NCBI GenBank assembly: GCA_033030425.1
Contig: JAUFSD010000009.1
Location: 62,001 to 126,000, forward strand
DNA: 64,000 nt
Direction: 5' to 3'
DNA from: Verpa conica
Lineage: Eukaryota; Ascomycota; Pezizomycetes; Pezizales; Morchellaceae
Positions 35,415 through 43,922 of the stretch are shown one piece after another (position 1 is the stretch's first letter; the number at the start of each line of letters is the position of its first letter). A program made the position numbers and the translations under genes. The notes beneath the pieces were generated by a model. The model was given only the letters and a program-made list of their open reading frames with translations, made no database searches and was not told the origin of the DNA.

Positions 35415-35643
35415 ATTTTTATTTCCCATCTAGGCCCTAGGCCCATTAGGTAAGCCATATAGATGGCGCGTACTGGAGATAAATACAAATAATAAGAAGC
35501 GACAAGAAAAACTACTTGACTTTAGATCAAAACGTGTAAGAAAAAACTTCAAGAGAAAAACACCTTATAACCGAGAAATTTTTAACAGACTAGCCGTGGT
35601 CGTGAGGAGAAAAAGAAAATTGTACTGAAGAAAAAGAAACTCC

Positions 35644-37678
35644 CTAGTCCGTCATGACTACTTCGACTTCCTTACCTTTCTTGATGGATAGTTTGGCTCG
35701 CGTAGGGCAAGCTGGGTCGTTGGCCTTGTGTCCTGGGTTTTGCGGACAGTTAATGCACTTGTTTCAAGGGGGACAGCGTGAGGGCAGCGTAACCACAGGA
35801 TACAACTAACTCGATGGCAAGGTAACTATCCGTTACAAGCAAAATACCAAAGGTTTGTGAAGTATGAGATGGGTTCAACGATCGCGAAGCGATGGAAACA
35901 GCGGAGAGGCAGCGAAGAAAGAAGTTTGTTATTAACTCTAACTGAAGAAACGTTGCGTAAGGAAAGAAGAAGAGAAAAACTATTACAGCGAGGGAGCAAC
36001 GCTCCCTATTTATACAAAATCCCCGCTTCGCACAATGCCTTTGTTCCCCACCTTCGACACCTGTTACCCTACCTCCCTCCTTGCATGAGTCACGATAAGG
36101 CTCACCCTGGCGTCCCTGATCCCTCCGTGAAAACTTGATGGGTAGGTGGGTGCACTTAACGCCTCCCTTACAGGAGTGGCACTTATGTTCGGAGGAATGG
36201 TGGGAGCCAGCGCACACTGCGCAGCAAGCTTCACTTTTGCAGCGTAGGTGGTGGTGGCCGTAGCGTTGACAGTTTTGACACTGTGTGGATGGGGTGATGG
36301 GGATGAAGGGCTCGAGGCGGCACATCTTATTCAAGATGACTAGGTACCTGCACCCAAGGTTTTCGATGGTAACTCTTCCGGGGAAGGCGAGAATCATGGA
36401 GGAGTGTTTTTTGTTGGTCCGGTCTCTACTGAGCCATCTAGGAATTTGTGCTAACTGCACATTTGGGAGGTTGAGCTCGACGTGGGCGGCTATCTCTTCG
36501 CCCGCTTTAACTCCTTCTCCGACGGACGTGGGGACTCCGTGGAGGATAAACTTGGACCAACGACTGTTGGCCTTAGCTGAGGTGGGGGAGAGGCCAAGGG
36601 CAGACAGTGCCGCACAGATGTTTTCTGAATACGGTGCCGCATTTTCTCCTGGTTGATTAGGGCCGCCAGAGAAGACCAGGTTTGACTTGCTGGTGTATCG
36701 GGCCATGAGGAAGGAAACTCCCGTTCCCTTGAGGGTGTTGTTGACTTTGGCCAGGATAGAGTCTTCAGTGACCCTGTCTGGCGCTGGTTCAGAGAGTTCT
36801 ATCACAAACTCTCTGTTGATCTTTGTGTACTGGGGTTTGAAGAGGGGTTCGGCCTTCTTCTTTTTGGCTGGAGGGGAGGGGGCCTTGGGTGCTGGCTGAG
36901 CTGGCTTCTTCGCTGCCTCAGCATAGCTGGCCTTGGTTTGTTTCTGGGGTTTGGGAGCCGCGGGCTTTGGGGCCTTTGGCTGTTGCGCTTGTGGTTGTGG
37001 TGCTGGTGGGGAGGGTTGTTGTGGACGGGTGTTGGTCTGTAAGCGAGCCACGGTCGCTTTAAGGTAGACCACCTCGTCGGTTAGGATGTCGATGGATTTG
37101 AGGAGGGGGGAAATGGCGTTGTGGATCAGCCAAGTGGTATAGTTGACTGTCCCGCTCTTGGACTCGATGGAGGGGGGAAGATAGGAAACTTTAGGATCGT
37201 ACGGGGCCAGGAAATCTGGCTGGTCCAGAGACATTTCGGTGTCCTGGGTTTGGGGGGTGGGGTCTTTGAGGGGGGTCTCCACCTCAAAACTCTCTGCCAG
37301 AGCGGAGAAACGGCTACCGCTGGCGGTAGAGTCGACTCTAGGTCGTTTTGAAGGGGATGCGGATCTGGAGGAGGAGGCCGCTGTGCCAAAGGGGAGGGAG
37401 GTTTGGGTGAGCGGGGTAAATGAGGGGGTGGATCCAGGAGTGGCGGCCATGACTTTCTCAGTCTGCCTCCGCTGGATTTCTGTCTTGATTTCCGCCGTCT
37501 TTTGCTGGAAATAGGCCCAGTTGTTGTTAGCTATCTGGTAGCCCGCCTTGGTGTGCTGCTGTTGCGTGGTTCTTTTCCTCGCTTTGAACAGTATTCCCAG
37601 GTGAGAATCGTCGTATTCGCTTAGGGGTTTGTCGGCAAAGGGGTCGACATAGTCGACGTAGGAACCGGAGAAGGACAT
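35644..37678 (-). pseudogene. LINE-like ORF1 (gag) with CCHC zinc knuckles, 552 aa apart from an insertion
   Basis: Start at the ATG at 37678 (MSFSGSYVDYVDPF). The frame runs to 36133, is interrupted by a 371-bp family A repeat, and resumes at 35756 to the stop at 35644. Without the insert and one 5-bp duplication it is exactly 553 codons. Domains: Pro/Lys/Ala-rich linker with coiled coil (about residues 180-300), then an RRM-like region typical of LINE ORF1 proteins, then Cys/His knuckles (CQNCQRYGHHHLRC, CCAVCAGSHHSSEHKC, CHSC, and after the insert CINCPQNPGHKANDPAC). ORF1 proteins bind element RNA. The pattern matches Tad1-like fungal LINE ORF1. The insertion would replace the last ~37 residues by unrelated sequence. 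Confidence 0.75.
35762..36132 (-). mobile_element. solo LTR-like repeat, family A, copy 2 (inside ORF1)
   Basis: 371 bp with a perfect 5-bp duplication ACTTG on the plus strand (35757-35761, 36133-36137). On the minus reading it begins TTTCACGG and ends CTTGAAA. It carries a TATA-like motif next to a palindrome (AGGGAGCGTTGCTCCCT). Removing it restores the zinc-knuckle frame of ORF1. Confidence 0.85.
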
Positions 37679-38064
37679 TTCTGAAGGTACGCAAGGCTTC
37701 AGAAAGAGATAAAGTGTATAGATCGAGAGACTCTTATCAAAAGGAACTTGCCCGAAGGTTTGCGCCCGTGAAAGAGGAAAAGGTCGTAGTATAGACACGC
37801 TCCCTAGGAAGAGACGTTGCGTAAGGAAAGAAGAAAAAAAACTATTACAGAGAGGAAGCGACGCTCCCTTTTTATACCCAAAATCCCACTTTGTACAATG
37901 CCCTTGTTCCCATTCGTAACACCTGTTACCCTACCTTCCTCCTTGTATGAGTCACGACAAGACTCACCCTGTCGTCCCCGATCACTCCGTGAAAACCGTC
38001 CAGGTACGAACACCCTTGGTCCAACACGTCGACTGGACCACGAGCTGCCCCCCCAGCGCGACAG

Positions 38065-38142
38065 CGGCAGCAGGCAGCAGGCAGCAAGCAAGCAAGCAAG
38101 CAGGCAAGCAAGCAAGCAAGCAGGCAGGCAGGCAGGCAGGCT
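38065..38142. repeat. CAGG/CAAG tetranucleotide array (one of three)
   Basis: Tandem CAAG and CAGG units. Further (CAGG)n arrays lie at about 39399-39424 and 39822-39855, all inside the Helitron-like element. Confidence 0.85.
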
Positions 38143-39462
38143 GTGACGATTTAACCATTGTCATGACTAGTCTCAAGTACCTCTCCATATAGAGACACCT
38201 AAGGATCTCCCTTGAGGGATAGGACTAGCTATCCCATTCCTGTCAATAGATACTAAGGAAAGTCATTACTATGATAGCCCGACCCCTAAGCGAGCTGGCG
38301 AGCTCCTAGGACGGAGCGAAGCTCACCGTCGTCGGTATGCGACAGAGACCAGAGTAATGCGTCTGTAGCTCTTAGCTACGGGAGATACTAGTGCAATGAG
38401 ACTGAAGCAGTTACCTCCATGAACAGAGTTAAGCTCCTGTTCCTCTAGGAGGAATAATAACAGCTTCGCTGAAGGCCAACCTCACGGGAGGCCGAGAGCC
38501 ATGAAACGAGAGCAAAGCTATGCTTGGTAGTTAGGGCCGCCAGCAAAATTAATAATTAACCTGGCGGCGTCACGAATCAAACCATACGGGGCTATGCCTT
38601 GTGCTTCGCCCTAAGGTCCTTATGAATCAAGATTACCTCTCCGCCACGTCCCCAGGTTGGACTAGGAACGTGGGAAAGGAATCTAAGCAACGGCAGGAAT
38701 CACCAGTGGGTTACCCTACCTAAGGGACTCTGTGTTTTCTAACACCCCGAGGCGCCCCTCTGTGCCACCCGCCGTTTGCAGAGGGGGCCCCCCTGAGTTG
38801 CTGATTCCCTAACAAAAAGACAAGTTTTGGACCCTAAAAATAACCCCAAAACCGTCAGGAAAATTCGTCCAACCAAACCAAACTCGGAGGGTATATGGGG
38901 GACAGTGTTGCAAATCTATAGGTGCAATCAGATTTGAAATCGGACCAATTTAGCAATAGTTACGGAGCTTTTAGTAACCAACGCTTTTTAGTCGCTAGTC
39001 TATCGACCCCGCTAGTTCTTAGGGGCGCTCTAGACTCAGTTGATTTCCAAGCGCGGAGGAATTATTCCCCCGCTTCTTGGCAGCTTGCTCACAATCAAAA
39101 TCATAGCTTAAACCCGTCCTTCCCCCAGGACAACTATTCTTGCTAGTCAACGAACAACCGTTGTTCAGAGACCCTCATACTCTTCGCTAAAGACGTTTGT
39201 CTTCCCCTGGGAAGCAGAGCCTTTTAAAGTCTTTAGTTTGCAACCCTTAAAATCCTTATTCCTGTTTTGCCTAGGGACTGTCGACCTTCCGTGTTGACAA
39301 GCGGTTCTAAGCCTCGCTGCTGAAGCTTCTCGTCAGAAAGGGAGGTTGTTGGTTTTTTCGGTACGGCAGTACTCCCTTGGGAGTGCCCCCGTTACACAGG
39401 CAGGCAGGCAGGCAGGCAGGCAGACGGGGGGGTGGGGAATGGGCAGGTTCTCTCCTATAAAG

Positions 39463-39822
39463 CGAACAACCTACCCGTCACGGTACAAACCCTCCATGTC
39501 CTACGCGTCTATGGACCTCGAGCAGACCTCCAGGCAGACCCCCTCCTACGACAGCTGCAGCAGGGCCCCCTAGGACCCCCAGCAAGCCTCCAGCAGCGTC
39601 AGGGCCACCAAGCAAACAACCAACCCGTCCAGGTACAAACACCCTTGGTCCAACGCGTCGACTGGACTTCGACCTGACACCCAGCGCAGCAGCAGGCAGC
39701 AGACCCCAGCAAGGCTTCAGCAGCCTCCGGGTCACCAAGCGAACAACCTACCCGTACCGGTACAAACACTCCGTGTCCGACGCATCGACTGGACCCCGAG
39801 CTGCCTCCCAGCGCGGCAGCGG

Positions 39823-39854
<32 letters not shown>

Positions 39855-39900
39855 CGGAGGGGCAAGCGGGGGGGGGGCAGCAGAAGAGGCAGCAAAGCAG
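39463..39900. repeat. imperfect minisatellite with units of about 130-150 bp
   Basis: Units contain GAACAACC, CCGT, AGGTACAAAC, and then CGCGTCGACTGGAC. Three units lie at about 39463, 39616 and 39737. More diverged copies occur at about 35058-35112 and across 35195-35209 plus 37995-38045, where an LTR-like repeat has inserted. All are inside the Helitron-like element. Confidence 0.7.
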
Positions 39901-41279
39901 GTATATTCTTGTATATAGATTAGATAGAACATAGAGAATAGAGAATTGAGAATTGAGACTCTTCTAGACGCAACTTTTTGTTCTACTCTTATTGAGGCTC
40001 TCCCGGCATCTCCCAGACTGCTAGCGTCCGCCCTGAGATCTCCCGAAGATGACGTGCAGCATAAAGCACCTGTAGGAGGGTAGGTTTGCGAAATCGTCGC
40101 CCTGCTTGCCCCGCTCTCCAGGAGAGCGGGGCGGAATCTTTGTTTTTGCTGATAATATAATTTATTCTATTTGGGCAGGTATAATCGTGCCAAGTATATA
40201 AGACTTTATTGAAAAATATACTAATCAATAAAGCTTAGATTTATTACTTGGGTTCATGTAGGCATATCTGCACGGACTCCAATCGCTATACTACGTCAAT
40301 ATCTTGATATTATTGAATGTACGGGTGTTTTGCCACATGCAATCCAATCAGATAGGGGTTCTGAAACGCCAATGATGGCAAATGCACATTGGAAACTTCA
40401 CAAAAGTTTGAACGCAAACACAAAATTCAGTGATATTTATTGGTTTGGAACATCAACTCTGAATGTTCGAATTGAGAGTTGGTGGCGTCAAATGAGCAAA
40501 AGCCAAACAATTACATGGAAGGTAAACTATTTAATTATATAATATTTATAAATCAAATCTAATCACTAATAGAACTTTTTGGACTCTTTGCGGGATTCTG
40601 GACTCTATACAGATAATATACCTTGCACAATTGCAGTATTATATGTTTATCTACCTATTATACGGCAAGAGATTTATGATTACGCACAGTTATGGAATGC
40701 TCATAGAATTCGAGTCCAACCAAATCGGCCATACTTACCTACTGGAAAACCGTTCGTTCTCTACAATACTTCTCCCCCAGAAGTAACCAACTATGAAAAA
40801 GTACTACCAGCCGATATTGTCCATGAATTACAACAAGATATTGCTTCTTATAGTATGGTTTAAAAATAAATAAAAGTAACTGGTCTAACTAGAATTAGAT
40901 CCGGACGAGTATTTGCCAATACAAACTTTGCAGTGGTGTGAATGTACACTTAAACAGATCGGAATCCATGGAATAATCAAAACAGGTGAAGAAATTGAAG
41001 GAGTACCTACACACCTGGTAGCGTACTCACATCTTTCTTCAAAATTGGATGATATATTCAAGAATGGAGATTATCTACCATTGTCTCAAAAACCAGAGAA
41101 AGCTTATCGGTGGAATGAATCATGTAATAGTAATACATTAGACCTTGAAGTAGATGAGGAATTGAACGATGGCATGGTAGAAGAGGAAGAATTAGGAGAA
41201 GACAATACTGATATCGAAGACTAATATAGATATGTATTATATTTAATGATTTCTATTTTAATAATGACATTTATAAACT

Positions 41280-42100
41280 AATAATAAACTACTAAATAAT
41301 CAATACATAACTCTTCCGTTCACCATACTTTTCACAATGAACCACTTGGTAATACATACATAACCCTCCCGTTTACTGCACCACTCGCGATGAACCCACC
41401 GGTAACACATAAATAACTCTCTCGTTCACCGTACCACTCGCGATGAACCTACCGGTAACACATAAATAATCCTCTCGTTCACCGTACCACTCGCGATGAA
41501 TCCACCGGTAACATATACATAACCCTCCCGTTCACCGTACCACTCGCGATGAACGCACTGGTAACACATACATAACCCTTCCGTTCACTGTACCACTTTC
41601 ACGGAGTGATCGGGGGCGACGGGGTGAGTCTGTCGTGACTCACATAAGGAGGAAGGTAGGGTAACAGGTGTTACGGATGGGAACAAGGGCATTGTACAAA
41701 GTGGGATTTTGGGTATAAAAAGGGAGCGTTGCTCCCTCTCTGTAATAGTTTTCTCTTCTTTCTTTACGCAACGTCTCTTCAGTTAGATTCAATAGAAGCT
41801 TTCTCTTCTCACTGCCTCTCTACCATTACATCGCTAAGCGATCGCTGAACCCACTGTGACTATATCACAAACTCTTGGTATTTTGCTTGCAACGGATAGT
41901 TGCCTTGCCATTAAGTTAGTTGTGTCCTGTGGTTACGTTGTCCCCACGCTGTCCCCCTTGAAAACCACTCGCGATGAACCCATGTGTAACACATAAATTA
42001 CTTCCTTGTTCACCGTAAGTTCCGATGAACCTCTAAGTAATACATAGATTACTTATATTCTACTTTAAATTCTTGGCGAACTAGTAGGTAATATATAAGT
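41280..42100. repeat. 53-bp minisatellite, about eight units, split by an LTR-like repeat
   Basis: Units share GTTCACCGTACCACTCGCGA followed by TGAAC and an AACACATA(A/C)ATAA spacer, with a spacing of 53-54 bp (for example 41386, 41439, 41492 and 41545). Six or so units precede, and two or three degenerate ones follow, the family A repeat at 41597-41963. Confidence 0.8.
41597..41963 (+). mobile_element. solo LTR-like repeat, family A, copy 3
   Basis: 367 bp, TTTCACGG...CTTGAAA, with a perfect 5-bp duplication ACCAC (41592-41596, 41964-41968) made from the minisatellite unit. It contains GGTATAAAAAGGGAGCG next to the GGGAGCGTTGCTCCC palindrome, then a pyrimidine-rich stretch, as expected of an LTR promoter. 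The TTTCA/TGAAA ends differ from the usual TG...CA. Confidence 0.85.
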
Positions 42101-42210
42101 TACCCTGTCTTCCTCTAACATATCTACTATCAACCTCACCTAGTACTCAACCCCATCTATCCATCATTTAACTATCACACTCTACATTGTCATCTCATTT
42201 CTATCTTATC

Positions 42211-42835
42211 ATGAATTCAGAAGCTCCTTATGGCCGTACCAAAACTGATAGAATTAGGAAAAAACCACTTAAGGCTCAAGAAGCTTCCCCCCACAATGCA
42301 AAAGCTACAACTGCACCTCCCCTCAAAAAACCACATAGTATTTGCTGTAAAGTCTGTGGCAAAAGCTTTAACCATCGGCCTAAGCCAGAGACTGCACTTT
42401 GGCAGCACCTTCTTTATTTTAAAGATGTAGACCAACAACACCTTCTCTATCATAGAGCTAAAAAAGTGGCCATTGCTCTTCTCTCAGGTATAGAGTGCAT
42501 TCTACCTGTACTTTTTGTATTACTAAAATATATCACTAGCCAGTACCAAAAAGGAGAGGGACCAAGAGAAGGCCAATAAAGCCTCTTCTATGGGAGGTCT
42601 AAAGAGCAAGTTCTTTAGACACCTAAGTAAAATGGGGGAAGTAGCAACCAAAGATGTCATTAATTTGCTTGTTACCCAATGGCTCCAGGAGGGGCAGGCA
42701 CAGGCGCAGGGGCAGACGCAGACGCAGGAGCAGGCGCAGGAGCAGGAGCAGGCGCAGGGCCAGGCGCAGGGAACCGAGGAGGAGGAGGAGGAGGAGGAGG
42801 AGGAGGAGGAGGAGGAGGAGAATGGGTCTCTCTAA
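42211..42835 (+). CDS. zinc-finger protein with Gln/Glu repeat tail, two exons, 190 aa
   Basis: Exons 42211-42487 and 42540-42835; intron 52 nt (GTATAG donor, CACTAG acceptor) joins in frame. The N-terminus is basic (RTKTDRIRKKPLKA). A finger follows: C46 and C49 (ICCKVCGKSF), then H66, H77 and H81, resembling a BED or C2H2 finger, a type common in DNA-binding proteins and in hAT-like transposases. The C-terminal third is low complexity: a run of (QA/QG/QT) dipeptides from a CAGGCG-type microsatellite, then fifteen glutamates from (GAG)n. It lies right after the minisatellite at the edge of the transposon island, so it could be a domesticated or remnant transposon gene. Confidence 0.6.
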
Positions 42836-43922
42836 AAGTGTAATTTTTTCGAATAAATTTTTTGTGGGGCAATTCTTATATGTTGCCTCGTTAATTATGG
42901 CGGAGTGGTCGCTGCAGTCCGCCGTACTGGGCGGGAGTCTCAGCTTGTTTCAGCATGGGTGGTGTGTCTGCTGTGCTCAGCCCCTCATCATCTAGGGCTA
43001 CCCCGAATCAACATAGAACAGCCCTTCGTTTCCCCCTTATCTTCGTACACGTTGATACTTATACAGAATTAATGGGAAGCTACGCTGTCTAGGACCCAGC
43101 AAAAATTCTAGTACGTGGTAGGCAATGGCCACAAACCCTTGCTCGTTAACCCTGTTTTCACCAGAGACTGTAGGGTCGTTGTAGAGTACCGTATTTTCTC
43201 GGCGATACCGAACACGACTGTGGGATGAAAGAAATTCTGAGATTGGTTGAATACAGATTGAGGCTCAGTTATGGCCAGTAAAGCTATACACCAAGCTCAA
43301 CTCAAACAGGCTTTGGCCACTAGTAATATTCTGGCTCTCACACAGCTCTGTTCGTTATTGCCGAGATAATACGGTAATCGTAGTCTTTAGTTTAAAGAGC
43401 CAATGACAACTCCCAACATCAAGCCACGCCTTGATCCGTCCTCTCGGGTATACACCACACTACCACGCCAAATCTCAACTCCCCGCCGCTGCTGCAAGCA
43501 ACCGAAGTCACCCCTGCCCACCACCACTCATCCTGCATAAGTTCCACTTAACCAACCAGAACAAAACCTCACCATCACCCTCATGACTAACAAGAAACAG
43601 CTTTTCCTGCCAGCAGGTTGAATCCCCTAACACCGGTCCCGACCAGATCCCCCGCTCTCTGTGAAGCCCTCAAACCAACTTGATAGTTTCGCATTCCCAG
43701 TGAGTGAACGATTTCTTCAAGTACTACTACTATCCAAGACGAGAGTACCATATTAATTGCCGTGGTTTGTACCCCCCCCAAGATTCCACGAGGGTGTGCC
43801 AAAGTCCTCTTACCGATACAGTTCTATCTAGTTTTCCCGCAAACACTCGATAGACGAGAACCATCAGCTATCAGCTACGACGGCGAAACTGTAACACAGG
43901 TAGCGATAAGTCTTCGGTAACC
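42836..43922. other. upstream region of the ankyrin gene
   Basis: About 1.1 kb with no supported gene. A TGTAGGGTCGTTG stretch near 43170 resembles sequence around 30680 and hints at a shared old repeat. The 3' half is presumably the promoter of the ankyrin gene; no TATA box stands out. Confidence 0.5.

Larger units (their letters stand above)
35394..37807 (-). mobile_element. ORF1-only LINE-like element with (TC)n tail
   Basis: On the minus strand it begins about CTAGGGAGCGTG, carries one gag-like ORF1, has a 3' region of about 230 bp and ends in AATAAAAATC(TC)n. It splits a family A LTR-like repeat at the sequence TCTCTTC, which appears on both sides and merges with the (TC)n run. About 2.0 kb without the nested LTR-like copy. 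No reverse transcriptase or endonuclease is present, so it is non-autonomous or a deletion derivative. Confidence 0.7.
35210..37994 (-). mobile_element. solo LTR-like repeat, family A, copy 1 (split by an insertion)
   Basis: Two halves, 35210 to about 35394 and about 37807-37994, add up to about 372 bp, matching family A copies at 35762-36132 and 41597-41963 end to end. Ends are TTTCACGG and CTTGAAA on the minus reading. Flanks are ACCGC (35205-35209) and ACCGT (37995-37999), a 5-bp duplication with one change. The insertion that splits it is the ORF1-only element. Confidence 0.8.
34785..40152. mobile_element. 5.4-kb Helitron-like element inside an integrase intron
   Basis: The left end is TCAGCAAAAA and the right end TTTTTGCTGA, with A before and T after, so it fits 5'-TC...CTRR-3' insertion between A and T, the Helitron signature. 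A GC hairpin (CCCCGCTCTCC, A, GGAGAGCGGGG) lies at about 40108-40132, 20 nt before the right end, and a related CCCCGCTCTCCTGAAGAGCG lies near the left end. It sits in an intron that would otherwise be about 127 nt. No Rep/helicase gene was found, so it would be non-autonomous. Inside are minisatellites, CAGG arrays and nested elements listed separately. The 10-bp terminal inverted repeats could instead mean a TIR transposon without visible duplication. Confidence 0.6.
32993..41224 (+). pseudogene. DDE integrase-like gene split by insertions
   Basis: Pieces: 32993-33345, 33408 to about 33560, 34511-34743, 40239-40521, 40573-40852 and 40893-41224. All splice joints keep frame; introns are 62, 51 and 40 nt plus one of 5495 nt. 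The N-terminal part is a basic HTH-like region (GRPTIPLEQYKPLIWSWY), followed by YGRSLIVAAV, MQGICVARNRMYAIL, LDPVGVGNR and PGSNFLWSVDRHHKL. The catalytic triad is D at 34679-34681 (usual DGH is DRH here), D at 40351-40353 (QSDRGSE) and E at 40474-40476 (RIESWW), spaced about 58 and 40 residues apart, as in retroviral-type integrase cores. The family is the integrase-core proteins widespread in fungi. Two TGA stops (33254-33256, 34577-34579) fall where arginine (CGA) would suit. A roughly 950-bp insert breaks one exon and a 5.4-kb element sits in an intron. Dead as it stands. Confidence 0.8.

Noticed and set aside
37804..38192. Several overlapping frames rich in Ala, Gln, Leu or Cys
   Set aside because: They read through an LTR-like repeat half and a CAAG/CAGG array.
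31589..41224. Alternative genetic code (TGA read as Trp) to explain in-frame TGA codons
   Set aside because: Other genes here use TGG for Trp, the stops include TAG, and some genes end at TGA; C-to-T decay explains all cases.
41280..42100. CRISPR-like regularly spaced repeats
   Set aside because: Units of 53 bp are directly adjacent with diverged rather than unique spacers; this is a eukaryotic minisatellite.
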